From: Chloroflexota bacterium
GTDB lineage: Bacteria > Chloroflexota > Dehalococcoidia > UBA2979
DNA length: 47,868 nt
Assembly (NCBI GenBank): GCA_002716405.1
Contig: PBBA01000006.1
Coordinates: forward strand, 354,272-402,139
Reading direction: 5' to 3'
Below the pieces are notes generated by a model. It had not been told where the DNA came from and searched no databases. It was given only the letters and a program-made list of their open reading frames with translations. Below, one piece after another: positions 17,651 through 26,511 of the stretch; positions within the stretch are counted from its first letter, which is position 1, and each line of letters opens with the position of its first letter. The position numbers were made by a program, and so were the translations under genes.

Positions 17651-18565
17651 CTAACCATGTGAGTAAATAGTATACGGGACTAATTCCAAACCTTCGCCTC
17701 GGAAAAAGGTCCCCACAATCGTAAGAATCACAAAAACCGCAATAAAACCACTGAATTGTAAAATCATGTGATCACGCTTCGTTTGAGCAAGCCCTACTTT
17801 CCAAGCAACAATCGAAAGCAAAATCGGTAAACCGATCATCGTAGATACAGGAATTATCTGCTCAACAATTACTTTAGCAACATTAATCTCTAATGGGATC
17901 GCAGGTAACCCTAATAGATCAGTTCTTAATATTTTTTCACCTACTGGAATACTAGTAAGTGCATCAGGCCAATTAAGCTCTGTTTCAATAGAACGCAAAC
18001 TCTTCAAAAATGCTAAAGATTCAGGCCAACCATTAAACGATGGATTTAAATCCCCATTAGATAAAAATTTACTCGTACCAGGATTAGCAATCCATTCATA
18101 CAAACGTACGTGACTCGATGCGTCGTAGAATATCAAAAGCATAGTACCGACAAAACCAACAATCGATCCCACAATCAAGTTTGGCCAAGCTCGAGGAGTG
18201 CTAAGCCATTCTCCTTGACCTTCATTTGAAGTATCAAAGTAAGGAATTGCACCTAAAGCAATTAAAGCGACCGTCGGCACAATAACTCCCGCCAAGGCAG
18301 GATGCATATGCAATAGCAATTCCTGTAAATTTAAGAAATACCATGGTGCCTTTGATGGATTAGGAGTGACCGCAGGGTTGGCTCTATCCAGTAGAACTGC
18401 ATCAACCATCACTGCTAATATGGCTAAAGTAATTGTAAACAATACAGCAGCAATAAATTCAATAAAAACAAGATCTGGCCACACCAAAAGCTCTTCTTCA
18501 CGAGCACGGCGTTGCCTTCCTTTAACAGCTCCTGAAACTGGTTGAGCTTGCTCAGAAACAGCCAT
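17651..18565 (-). CDS. Cytochrome b6 complex subunit IV-like (cytochrome b C-terminal half)
   Basis: A 304-residue membrane protein corresponding to the C-terminal half of cytochrome b. Membrane segments lie near 30-55, 90-110, 130-150, 235-260 and 270-292. The quinol-site loop reads NPSKAPWYFLNLQELL, so the PEWY glutamate of bc1/b6f is alanine here. An extra soluble stretch of about 80 residues (roughly 150-230) separates the third and fourth segments. AGGTAGGG precedes the ATG. It lies between cytochrome b6 and the Rieske gene. Confidence 0.9.
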   Translation of the reverse strand: MAVSEQAQPVSGAVKGRQRRAREEELLVWPDLVFIEFIAAVLFTITLAILAVMVDAVLLDRANPAVTPNPSKAPWYFLNLQELLLHMHPALAGVIVPTVALIALGAIPYFDTSNEGQGEWLSTPRAWPNLIVGSIVGFVGTMLLIFYDASSHVRLYEWIANPGTSKFLSNGDLNPSFNGWPESLAFLKSLRSIETELNWPDALTSIPVGEKILRTDLLGLPAIPLEINVAKVIVEQIIPVSTMIGLPILLSIVAWKVGLAQTKRDHMILQFSGFIAVFVILTIVGTFFRGEGLELVPYTIYSHG

Positions 18566-18603
18566 TAATTACCCTACCTAATCTCTCACTAAACATTATT
18601 TCA

Positions 18604-19359
18604 CTACAAAGGTCTTGCAAGTCCACCATCACGTCGAATTCTCCAAAAGTGAACCGCCATAAATATGGCAGCAATTAAAGGTAATGCAATGACATGTAAG
18701 GTATAGAATCGAATCAGTGCAGCTTGTCCTACCTGAAAACCACCAACAAGAACAAATCGATTAGGCTCACCTAATATCGGTGCGGAACCAACCATATTAG
18801 TTCCTACTGTAATAGCCCATAAAGCGAGCTGATCCCATGGCAACAAATATCCGGTAAAAGAAAGTAATAGAGTTAATACTAATAAAACAACTCCCACCAC
18901 CCAATTAAATTCCCTTGGTGGCTTGTACGCTCCCGTGTAAAAAACGCGCATCATATGCATCAATACAGTCAGCACCATGCCGTGCGCCATCCATCTATGT
19001 AAATTTCGTAATAATTGCCCAAAGCGTACATCAGTTTCTAATCTTAGAATATCACCGTACGCTCGCTCGATAGAAGGGACATAATAGAACATCAAAAGTA
19101 CACCGGTAATCGTCAAACCTAAGAATAAGAAAAAGGATAGCCCACCTAAACAAAATGTATGTGTAATTTTAACGTGAGTTCTATGTATTCTTGTAGGGTG
19201 AAGATGGAGAAAAACGTTAGTTGCGACTGCTAACATTTGGTTACGTGGAGTATTAGGGTAACCCGATCTAAATATCGATTTCCAAACTCTATTTTTAAAG
19301 GCAAAATCATAGAGCCGGTCACCTAAAGTCTGTCCAGGAGGTTGTTCACCAGTTGCCAT
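18604..19359 (-). CDS. Cytochrome b6-type subunit with haem c(i) cysteine
   Basis: N-terminal, haem-carrying half of cytochrome b (251 residues). Haem ligands are H121/H135 in helix B (14 apart) and H222/H237 in helix D (15 apart); the 14/15 spacing is the b6 pattern, while bc1 has 14/14. Cys70 in THTFCLGG aligns with spinach b6 Cys35 (FYCLGG), which holds the extra haem c(i). Other family blocks are TGYLLPWDQ and RFYTLHV. The N-terminus is about 35 residues longer than plant b6. GAGG precedes the start. Confidence 0.95.
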   Translation of the reverse strand: MATGEQPPGQTLGDRLYDFAFKNRVWKSIFRSGYPNTPRNQMLAVATNVFLHLHPTRIHRTHVKITHTFCLGGLSFFLFLGLTITGVLLMFYYVPSIERAYGDILRLETDVRFGQLLRNLHRWMAHGMVLTVLMHMMRVFYTGAYKPPREFNWVVGVVLLVLTLLLSFTGYLLPWDQLALWAITVGTNMVGSAPILGEPNRFVLVGGFQVGQAALIRFYTLHVIALPLIAAIFMAVHFWRIRRDGGLARPL

Positions 19360-19410
19360 CTCTACCTCAGTCTTACATTTTTTTGCTATTTACTATCTCA
19401 AAAGCGATCT

Positions 19411-19512
19411 CTAAGCTTCCCACCATTTCCCTAATACTACCATGATACCTAAAGACACCATAAAAGTAACAAAAACAGCGATTAGCTCCAATCCCTCACC
19501 TTCACCAAGCAT
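19411..19512 (-). CDS. 33-residue single-helix membrane peptide heading the b6 operon
   Basis: A very short ORF with a strong ribosome-binding site (AGGAGAG, about six bases before the ATG at 19512). The peptide starts MLGEGEGLELIAVF, spans the membrane once (about residues 10-28) and ends GKWWEA. It lies 51 bp before the cytochrome b6 start, so it is very likely co-expressed. Small one-helix subunits are known in b6f (PetG, PetL, PetM, PetN); a comparable structural role is possible, but sequence similarity cannot be claimed. Confidence 0.7.
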   Translation of the reverse strand: MLGEGEGLELIAVFVTFMVSLGIMVVLGKWWEA

Positions 19513-19564
19513 ACAATCTCTCCTAACACCAGCCTGCCACAAACATAGAACTATGGCTACTCGT

Positions 19565-19610
19565 ATTATAAGCTTCTGGCGACACTATCTATACCAGCAA
19601 ATAGGGTCAA
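19565..19610 (-). promoter_or_regulatory. Candidate promoter of the cytochrome b6 operon
   Basis: On the minus strand a perfect TATAAT (19570-19565) lies about 50 bases before the 33-residue peptide. TTGACC is at 19610-19605, too far upstream to pair with it and possibly part of a second promoter. No good -35 is at the standard distance from TATAAT. Confidence 0.4.
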
Positions 19611-19647
19611 GAAATCTGTTAATTAATCTCTGTAAAATTCTACCATT

Positions 19648-20373
19648 TTATTCATACATTTTCGGTATTCCACCTCGTAAAACTCTCCAGATTCCCTTTA
19701 AATCAACCATGGCTGTCTTAAAAATATCAACTCGACTATCCGGATCATCTTCCCAAGTAACTGGCACTTCAAACATTCGCATTGAATTATGCTGAGCAAT
19801 AATTAATAATTCAGAATCAAAAAACCAACCGTTATCTTCAACTAAAGGTAAAATATCCCTAGCGACCTCTGTTCGAATTGCCTTAAAGCCACACTGAGCA
19901 TCAGTAACTTTTAGTCTTACAAAAAAATTTAAGAGAAATACGTAAGATCGAGAAATAATTTCTCTCTTCCAACCTCTCGAGGTGTTTGACTGAGGGCTCA
20001 ATCTACTACCATATGCAATATCTGCAATACCTAAGTTAAAAGGTTCAATTAATTTTTTTAAGTCAACTAAATCTGTAGATAAATCAACGTCCATATATCC
20101 ACATACTTCAGAATCAGAGGTCAACCAGGCATTTCTTAAAGCCAAACCTCTTCCTTTTAAGGGTATATGCATCGCGAGAACTTTATTTTGATATTTTTTT
20201 TCCAAATTTTTAGCAATTTTAAATGTGTCATCCGTAGAAGCATTATCAGCAATAATAATTTTCCAATGGAAGCTAAAATTTTCATGCATAAAAGGAACAA
20301 CTTCTTCAATTGTATTTTCCAAAACATGTGCTTCGTTATAACAAGGAATAACAAGATCAAAACTATCTATCAA
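19648..20373 (-). CDS. Glycosyltransferase family 2, polyprenyl-phosphate hexose synthase-like
   Basis: A 241-residue GT-A enzyme. It starts DLVIPCYNEAHVLENTIEEV, has the metal-binding DVDLSTD near 95-101, then YGSRL and DAQCGFKAIR, the pattern of dolichyl/polyprenyl-phosphate glucose or mannose synthases. There is no C-terminal membrane domain. The start appears to be TTG at 20373 (giving MIDSFDLVIP), with AGGA upstream. It lies between purH and the b6 operon; the sugar and acceptor are unknown. Confidence 0.88.
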   Translation of the reverse strand: MIDSFDLVIPCYNEAHVLENTIEEVVPFMHENFSFHWKIIIADNASTDDTFKIAKNLEKKYQNKVLAMHIPLKGRGLALRNAWLTSDSEVCGYMDVDLSTDLVDLKKLIEPFNLGIADIAYGSRLSPQSNTSRGWKREIISRSYVFLLNFFVRLKVTDAQCGFKAIRTEVARDILPLVEDNGWFFDSELLIIAQHNSMRMFEVPVTWEDDPDSRVDIFKTAMVDLKGIWRVLRGGIPKMYE

Positions 20374-20388
20374 AACTCTATCCTAATT

Positions 20389-21966
20389 CTAATGTCGAAA
20401 ATGCCTGATACCAGTGACCACGAGCGAAATGTCCAACTCATCCGCAGTTTCTATCGATTCTTGATCACGAATTGAACCTCCTGTATGGGCAACAACTGTA
20501 CAGCCTGCAGAAGCACACACTTCAATCGTGTCGGGAAATGGAATAAGGGCATCAGTTGCCGCAACGGCACCTACGGCATTTACATCTGCTTGTTGTTTAG
20601 CTAATTCAGCGCTTGCTACACGATTTGGTTGCCCTGCCCCCATACCAATTAAAGTCTGATTCTTTACAAAAGTTACGGCATTAGATTTCACGTGCTTGCA
20701 AACTTTCCAAGCAACAAGCAAATCTGCTAATTCTTCCTCGGACGGGATTCTGGCAGAGACTGTCTGAAATTCGATCTTTTGGTCTAAGTCACTTTCTTGC
20801 ACCAAAAAACCTCCCCTAACAGATCTTATTTCAACTCTATCTTTAAGGGGGCTACCTACTGGGGCTTCTAAAATACGTAAATCTTTCGATTTTTTACGTA
20901 AATGTTCCAGAGCTTCTTCTTCATAACTTGGTGCAATAACTATCTCATAGAACATGCGCGACCCATTTTCTGGACTTCTTACTTCGCGCAAAGCTTTAGC
21001 AAAATCTATATCGACATTGCGATTAGTAGCCAGAATTCCTCCATATGCAGAAAGAGAATCTCCATTCCTTAATGCCTGTTCATAAAGTTCACTCAGACTT
21101 TCGATCTCTACTGAGCAAGCGAAACAGGCTGGATTTGTATGCTTGATAATTGAAACAGCAGGTTCTTCAAAGTCACAAACTAGATTATACGCTGCATCAG
21201 CATCTAAAAAATTTACGTACGACATTTGCTTACCGTGCAATTGGCGAAACGCTCCGATTCCCTCACTTTCAGTATGAATTGAGTCATGCCTATAAAATGC
21301 ACCATCTTGATGAGGATTTTCTGCGTATCGAAATTTTTCGACCTTTGTCGCAGCAAAAGTAAGTGCCTCGGGAAAAGAATCATCTGCTCTAAGAAATTCT
21401 GCTATCAAACTATCATAGTGAGCGACATGTTGAAATGCCTTTGCTGCCAAATTGCGCTTGTACTCCAAGTCAATTTTTTCTATGTCACCTTGGCTATCTT
21501 GTAAAATCTCTATAACTTCCCCATAGTCATCTGGATCAACAATTGGTAAAACTGCACCGTGATTTTTTGCAGATGCACGTATTAGTGTAGGGCCACCAAT
21601 ATCTATTTGCTCAAGTATCTCCACAAAGGAGTTTCCCTCGTCCATGGTAGCTTCAACAAATGGATAAAGATTACATACAACTAAGTCAATAGGAGGGATT
21701 GAATATTTTTTAGCCTCTCCTTCATCTTGTTCATGTCCACGTCGAAACAATATTCCACCATGAACCACAGGATGTAATGTTTTTACTCTGCCACCGAACA
21801 TTTCAGGACTTCCCGTAAGATCAGCTATTTCAGTAACAGGAATTCCTGCATCACTTATTGACTTTGCTGTCCCACCAGTAGCAATTATTTCACACCCCAT
21901 AGAAAACAAATTCTGTGCAAATTCTTCAATACCTTCTTTATCGTATACAGCTAAAATTGCACGCAT
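20389..21966 (-). CDS. purH: Bifunctional AICAR transformylase/IMP cyclohydrolase
   Basis: Last two steps of IMP synthesis in one 525-residue protein. The N-terminal MGS-like cyclohydrolase domain begins MRAILAVYDKEGIEEFAQNL and contains GGRVKTLHPVVHGGIL. The transformylase domain contains the SIIKHTNPACFA block, KSNAVTFVKN and GAGQPNRVASAELA. AAGGA lies upstream of the ATG. It is 18 bp after purM, forming a purF-purM-purH order along the minus strand. Confidence 0.97.
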   Translation of the reverse strand: MRAILAVYDKEGIEEFAQNLFSMGCEIIATGGTAKSISDAGIPVTEIADLTGSPEMFGGRVKTLHPVVHGGILFRRGHEQDEGEAKKYSIPPIDLVVCNLYPFVEATMDEGNSFVEILEQIDIGGPTLIRASAKNHGAVLPIVDPDDYGEVIEILQDSQGDIEKIDLEYKRNLAAKAFQHVAHYDSLIAEFLRADDSFPEALTFAATKVEKFRYAENPHQDGAFYRHDSIHTESEGIGAFRQLHGKQMSYVNFLDADAAYNLVCDFEEPAVSIIKHTNPACFACSVEIESLSELYEQALRNGDSLSAYGGILATNRNVDIDFAKALREVRSPENGSRMFYEIVIAPSYEEEALEHLRKKSKDLRILEAPVGSPLKDRVEIRSVRGGFLVQESDLDQKIEFQTVSARIPSEEELADLLVAWKVCKHVKSNAVTFVKNQTLIGMGAGQPNRVASAELAKQQADVNAVGAVAATDALIPFPDTIEVCASAGCTVVAHTGGSIRDQESIETADELDISLVVTGIRHFRH

Positions 21967-21983
21967 TCTTAATCCTTGATGTA

Positions 21984-23057
21984 CTACTTAGGTAGACCTT
22001 CTACTGTTTTATGCCAACTTTCAGCTTTTTTTATTTCTCCAACTACCCACGAACCCTCTACCTCACTAACTATTTTTCTGGCAACAGCTTCATTGACGAC
22101 AACAATAATTCCTATACCCATATTGAAGGCTCCGAACATCTCAGAATCTTCTATTGCACCCGTATCTTGAATAACTTTAAATATATTCGGAATTTCCCAT
22201 GACTCCCTATCAATCCATGCTGACATGTAACTCGATCCATCATGTTCAAATAATCTAGAAAGGTTCCCTCCGATACCTCCACCAGTAATGTGTGCAATTC
22301 CATGAATTTGTTCTAGGTATGGTTCAAAATCCGATAGAAAAGAACGGTGCGTTGCTAAAAGCGCATCACCCAAAGATCCATTGAGGGAGGGGATTTCTTT
22401 TTGGAGTATCTCTTGATCATGATCAAAACCCAAATCTTTTCCTAGCGACCAAATTTTTCTCACGAGAGAATACCCATTTGTCTGCAATCCACCTGAGGGT
22501 AAGGCAACAAGCACATCTCCTATACCTATCTTTTTTCCATCTATTATTTTTGCCCTGTCGACTATACCAACAATAAAACCGGCTAAATCAAAATCACCTG
22601 AACGATACATATCTGGCATATCAGCTGTTTCTCCACCTAGTAATGCCACATTTTGTTCAGCACAAGCATTCCCAATACCTGAAACAATTTTTATTCTTTG
22701 TTCTTGTGAAAGATCAGCTGTTGCAAGATAGTCCATAAAAAACAAAGGCCTTGCGCCAACTGTAAGGATATCGTTAACACAATGATTAACTAAGTCAGCA
22801 CCTACAGAATCAAAGCGATCTAAAGCAGTAGCAATTAAAATCTTTGTACCAACACCATCAGCGCTTGCAACTAACACAGGCTCTTGAAAGCCAGTTGGAA
22901 GGTTAAACAAACCAGCAAAAGGACCAACACCCGACAACACTTCGGGCCTCATTGTTTTCATAGCAATTTCTGAATAGGCCTTAACAGTAAGTTCTGCAGC
23001 ACCTACATCAACACCTGCATCAACATAACTTAAGGATTCAAATTCTGATTTAGACAT
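21984..23057 (-). CDS. purM: Phosphoribosylformylglycinamidine cyclo-ligase
   Basis: AIR synthetase, closing the imidazole ring of FGAM. About 357 residues. Family blocks: LSYVDAGVDVGAAE at the start, VASADGVGTKILIA near 70, VNHCVNDILTVGARPLFFMDY near 95-115 and LLGGETADMPDMY near 145. The ATG at 23057 is preferred; a GTG at 23069 adds four residues, and neither has a clear ribosome-binding site. It lies 63 bp after purF. Confidence 0.96.
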   Translation of the reverse strand: MSKSEFESLSYVDAGVDVGAAELTVKAYSEIAMKTMRPEVLSGVGPFAGLFNLPTGFQEPVLVASADGVGTKILIATALDRFDSVGADLVNHCVNDILTVGARPLFFMDYLATADLSQEQRIKIVSGIGNACAEQNVALLGGETADMPDMYRSGDFDLAGFIVGIVDRAKIIDGKKIGIGDVLVALPSGGLQTNGYSLVRKIWSLGKDLGFDHDQEILQKEIPSLNGSLGDALLATHRSFLSDFEPYLEQIHGIAHITGGGIGGNLSRLFEHDGSSYMSAWIDRESWEIPNIFKVIQDTGAIEDSEMFGAFNMGIGIIVVVNEAVARKIVSEVEGSWVVGEIKKAESWHKTVEGLPK

Positions 23058-23119
23058 CTTAACTTTCACACGGGGAGTATTATTTAAATCAAACTACACT
23101 ATCAAAATTACACAGGCCA

Positions 23120-24631
23120 TTATCTAGCCTTAAGTATTGGGAAGGCATGACGATCTTGTACGTCACCAACATCTGGTTCAAAAGCCAATTTATCTAGCTG
23201 TAAAGGTACTTCACTAGGATAATTTCCAGTAAAACAAGCGTCGCAATGAGAACCAGCACTGATATTAGTAGCAGCAACTGTTCCTTCAAGAGATAAATAC
23301 CCTAAAGTATCAGCACCAACATGCTCACGAATTTCCTCAATACTACTCTGAGCTGCAATTAGCTCTGAACGTGTAGCCATATCAACTCCGTAAAAACACG
23401 GATGTGTAATCGGTGGTGATGTTACACGCATATGCACCTCAGTAGCCCCAACATCTCGTAACATTTTAACTACACGTGGAGTAGTCGTTCCTCGAACTAT
23501 CGAGTCATCTACAACAATTAATTTTTTTCCTTCAATGGCTTCTTTTAAGGGATTGAATTTTAGATGGACACCCTGTTCACGTAATCTTTGATCTGGTTGA
23601 ATAAATGTTCTACCCACATACCTATTTTTTATGAGCCCTTCTGCGTAAGGAATACCAGCCTCGCGCGCATAACCAATTGCTGCAGCTGTCGCTGAATCAG
23701 GAATACCTATAACTAAATCCGCTTCAATTGGATGCTCTCTAGCGACGGCAGCACCCATCCGCATACGTACAGGATGTAAAAGTTGCCCCGAAAGATGTGA
23801 ATCCGGACGGGCAAAATAAATAAATTCCAGAAGACATATTCTTTCAGGGTTTTCTTCTTTTTGATTATCAGAAGATTTTAATGGAAACCATGATGTCAGA
23901 CCTTCCGCATCTGCCTTAACTACTTCGCCCGGTAATACTTCCCGAACAAATTTTGCCCCTAGATGATCCAAAGCACATGTTTCGGAGGCAAAGACATACC
24001 CATTATCTAATTCGCCTATACATAACGGCCTGATCCCTAATGGATCTCGTACTGCGAAAACTCCCTCAGGGACTAAAATTGTCAACGAATATGCACCATT
24101 AGCACGACGCATAAGTTGGCCAAAGCGTTCTTTCCAATTATTACCGTGCGCATTACTTAGACATTTTGCAATTACTTCGGTGTCACTAGAAGTTTCAAAG
24201 TGAATACCTTCTGCTTCTAATCCTTCTCTAAGTACGTCGGCATTCACTATATTCCCATTGTGCGCAATCGCCATAGTTCCATGACGTCCTTTTACCAATA
24301 GAGGCTGCGCGTTCTCTAATTTACTTGAACCTGTAGTTGAATAACGTGTATGGCCTATCGCATGTGTGCCAGCCAAACCGGCAAGAATTGTCTCATCAAA
24401 TACTTGGGTTACTAAACCCATTTCAGCGTATGAATGAATTTTTTTCGAAGATCCTGCAGACGCAATGCCTGCGGACTCTTGTCCGCGATGTTGCAAAGAA
24501 TGCAACCCGAAAAATGTAAGTCGAGCTACATCTTCGCCTGGGGCGAAAACTCCAAAAACTCCACATTTTTCTCTTAGGTTATCCAACGAATACAACACTT
24601 TCGAAGAATGCTCAAAGGCGAAGTGTAGCAC
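23120..24631 (-). CDS. purF: Amidophosphoribosyltransferase
   Basis: First committed step of purine synthesis. The Ntn-hydrolase nucleophile is C23 in REKCGVFGVF, so the 22 residues before it would be a propeptide removed on maturation. The phosphoribosyltransferase loop is VVDDSIVRGTTTPRVV. Cysteines in RICLLEF, HPCFYG and HCDAC match the [4Fe-4S] set of the Bacillus-type enzyme. The start is uncertain: GTG 24631 abuts a perfect inverted repeat, and GTG 24598 or TTG 24586 in the same frame would still leave a propeptide. Confidence 0.95.
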   Translation of the reverse strand: MLHFAFEHSSKVLYSLDNLREKCGVFGVFAPGEDVARLTFFGLHSLQHRGQESAGIASAGSSKKIHSYAEMGLVTQVFDETILAGLAGTHAIGHTRYSTTGSSKLENAQPLLVKGRHGTMAIAHNGNIVNADVLREGLEAEGIHFETSSDTEVIAKCLSNAHGNNWKERFGQLMRRANGAYSLTILVPEGVFAVRDPLGIRPLCIGELDNGYVFASETCALDHLGAKFVREVLPGEVVKADAEGLTSWFPLKSSDNQKEENPERICLLEFIYFARPDSHLSGQLLHPVRMRMGAAVAREHPIEADLVIGIPDSATAAAIGYAREAGIPYAEGLIKNRYVGRTFIQPDQRLREQGVHLKFNPLKEAIEGKKLIVVDDSIVRGTTTPRVVKMLRDVGATEVHMRVTSPPITHPCFYGVDMATRSELIAAQSSIEEIREHVGADTLGYLSLEGTVAATNISAGSHCDACFTGNYPSEVPLQLDKLAFEPDVGDVQDRHAFPILKAR

Positions 24632-24657
24632 GAAATAACAATGAGTATTGTTATTTC
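24632..24657. promoter_or_regulatory. Perfect 11-bp inverted repeat before purF
   Basis: GAAATAACAAT (24632-24642), loop GAGT, and ATTGTTATTTC (24647-24657) form a perfect hairpin or dyad exactly filling the gap between the CoA-binding protein and purF. It is AT-rich and has no U-tract in the direction of purF, so an operator or RNA element controlling purF is more likely than a terminator. Confidence 0.6.
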
Positions 24658-25053
24658 TTATTTTTGATCTATTAATTTTTGATATTCAATCTTGATGCAT
24701 TTATCCATAACAACCGTCAATCCATGATCTGTAGCTTTCTCAGCAGAGGCTTCATGCACTATCCCTAACTGCATCCAAATTACCTTAGCGTTAGATTTTA
24801 TAGCATCTTCAGCTACTTCGAAAACATTCTCATTCCTCCGAAAAATATCCACAATATCCACTGATTGAGGAAGGTCTTGTATCCTAGGATAACAAGTTTG
24901 ACCTAACACATTTTCTTCAAGTGGATTTACCATAAAAACATTAAAGCCATTGTCAATTAAGAATTGGGCTACTTGATTAGAAGGACGATCCAATTTATTA
25001 GAAGCCCCAACAACAGCAATAGATTCAAATTCATTCAAAAAATTAAAGTTCAT
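24658..25053 (-). CDS. CoA-binding domain protein (YccU-like)
   Basis: A 131-residue Rossmann protein of the CoA_binding_2 family (COG1832). It has the opening ESIAVVGASNKLDRPSNQVAQFL, then NPLEENVLGQTCYP, VDIVDIFRRNENV and VIWMQLGIVHE, all standard for this family. Its biochemical role is not settled. AAGGA precedes the ATG, and purF follows across a 26-bp inverted repeat. Confidence 0.92.
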   Translation of the reverse strand: MNFNFLNEFESIAVVGASNKLDRPSNQVAQFLIDNGFNVFMVNPLEENVLGQTCYPRIQDLPQSVDIVDIFRRNENVFEVAEDAIKSNAKVIWMQLGIVHEASAEKATDHGLTVVMDKCIKIEYQKLIDQK

Positions 25054-25069
25054 CTATGTTGTCCTTATG

Positions 25070-25714
25070 TTAAATTTGTCGATAGCGCTTGCGACTTCTC
25101 GATGTTACCGATTCGCAATTATTACTTTCATCAGAACTATTTTTTTTCACCTTAACTTCAACAGAGGCCATCTCACCTAACAGCAAGCCTAGTTTATTAA
25201 TTCTATTACGCGCATTATCTACAAATTCACGTGGTTCAATAACCCTTGCCACACTCAATTTTTTATCATTATCCTTGACCATTAATATTTCAAACTCAAC
25301 TAAATCTTGCTTACTACCTCCTGCTAAAAAATCATCAAAGTCATTTCGGATGAAAAAATGGTCAATTCTATCAAAAGAGACTAACTCATATGTCCCGATC
25401 CCTAAGCCTAAAAGCCCTTGTTGCCATCGTGCTGAATATTTTGATTTTTCTAACACAAAGCTCGTTCCAACAATATTATTAATGAGGCCAATTAATGAAA
25501 GTGGGCCCACTATACTTGAAAAAATAAGTAGAAATACTAGAGCATTTAGGGGCCAGGCATTAATAAATATGACTAGCAACGCCACAGCTACTACAAACAT
25601 AAACAACTCAATAATGGGAAATACAAGGCCACTTTTTCCATGTTTGATTGAAATCGACTGGTCCGTAATTATCGCTACAGATCTATGAAGTGATATCTGA
25701 CATCGATCACTCAT
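25070..25714 (-). CDS. Membrane protein of unknown function
   Basis: A 214-residue protein I do not recognise. A short N-terminal lead is followed by two membrane helices (about 32-54 and 58-82), then a cytosolic region of about 125 residues and a basic tail (TSRSRKRYRQI). The layout resembles PH-like membrane proteins that have two helices before a soluble domain, but no motif proves it. GAGG precedes the ATG at 25714. It is divergent from the Trm112-like gene. Confidence 0.7.
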   Translation of the reverse strand: MSDRCQISLHRSVAIITDQSISIKHGKSGLVFPIIELFMFVVAVALLVIFINAWPLNALVFLLIFSSIVGPLSLIGLINNIVGTSFVLEKSKYSARWQQGLLGLGIGTYELVSFDRIDHFFIRNDFDDFLAGGSKQDLVEFEILMVKDNDKKLSVARVIEPREFVDNARNRINKLGLLLGEMASVEVKVKKNSSDESNNCESVTSRSRKRYRQI

Positions 25715-25805
25715 TTGAACCTCAAGTCTTTCTGACTCTAACTAATTGCTAAGCCTAACGAAACTACGTATATTAAATTCAGCATATCTTAACTCAGAGA
25801 ATTTC

Positions 25806-25982
25806 ATGAACCGAGAACTAATCCACATTTTAGTATGCCCTATCACGAAAGGGCCATTAACCCTAAATATTGTCGATGAAATAGATGGCGATATCATCAC
25901 AGGTACACTAACCTCTCCCGAAGGTCGTGTTTACAAAATCGAGGAAGGTATCCCAAACTTATTACCTCACTCTCAGAGCTAA
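25806..25982 (+). CDS. Trm112/UPF0434-like small protein
   Basis: A 58-residue protein starting MNRELIHILVCPITKGPLTL and ending in a strand segment GRVYKIEEGIPNLLP, the typical UPF0434/Trm112 layout. In the family the first motif is usually CPxCKGxL; here the second cysteine is threonine and no other cysteines are present, so zinc binding is unlikely. The longer frame to 25746 adds non-family residues. Trm112 in eukaryotes and archaea activates methyltransferases; the bacterial role is unclear. It converges with folK, overlapping by four bases. Confidence 0.85.
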   Translation: MNRELIHILVCPITKGPLTLNIVDEIDGDIITGTLTSPEGRVYKIEEGIPNLLPHSQS

Positions 25983-26488
25983 ATCTTAGCCCAAGGCCAT
26001 TCTGCAATTTTTTTTACTTCTTTTTTTGACTGTACATCCAATACTGCCAAGGCATCCAATTGTGATTTGTGAGTAACTGGATTCACCAACTGACTTGCTA
26101 TATCACAAAGAGGCACCAACACAAAAGCCCTCTCTTCAATACGTGGATGCGGTACAATTAATTCTTCGGATGCAATGGTTTGATCGTCAATAAACAAAAT
26201 ATCGATATCTATAATGCGAGCAGTCCACCTTTCTGCAGACATATCTCTACCCATTATTTTTTCAATTTCTTTCACTAATACGAGCAATTCCTTAGCCGAT
26301 AGATCGCTTATACCAGATATAGCAGAGTTGAGAAACGGAGGTTGATTAAGGACTCCCCACGGAGGAGTTTCATACAAATGACTAAATTCATCAACAACTA
26401 CACCATTATCAATTAAATGGTGTATGGCTATCTGTAAGTTATCCAGACGATCACCTAAGTTGGATCCTAAACCAAAATATACCCTCAC
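25979..26488 (-). CDS. folK: 2-amino-4-hydroxy-6-hydroxymethyldihydropteridine pyrophosphokinase
   Basis: HPPK of folate synthesis, 169 residues. It shows FGLGSNLGDRLDNL, the active-site block RWTARIIDIDILFIDD and VPHPRIEERAFVLVPL. The start is GTG at 26488 with AGGG seven bases upstream. It is the last gene of the cysteine operon, 23 bp after the JAMM gene; no other folate gene is nearby. Confidence 0.95.
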   Translation of the reverse strand: MRVYFGLGSNLGDRLDNLQIAIHHLIDNGVVVDEFSHLYETPPWGVLNQPPFLNSAISGISDLSAKELLVLVKEIEKIMGRDMSAERWTARIIDIDILFIDDQTIASEELIVPHPRIEERAFVLVPLCDIASQLVNPVTHKSQLDALAVLDVQSKKEVKKIAEWPWAKI

Positions 26489-26511
26489 ATCTGTACCCTA
26501 AGATATTACTG

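Noticed and set aside
24632-24657. purF dyad as an intrinsic terminator
   Set aside because: U-rich sequence follows only on the plus strand, where no gene ends; in the purF direction there is none.
25089-25688. 199-codon open frame on the plus strand
   Set aside because: It is antisense to the membrane protein at 25070-25714, has low-complexity Ser/Asn/Thr composition and no ribosome-binding site; the minus frame has GAGG and clear membrane helices.
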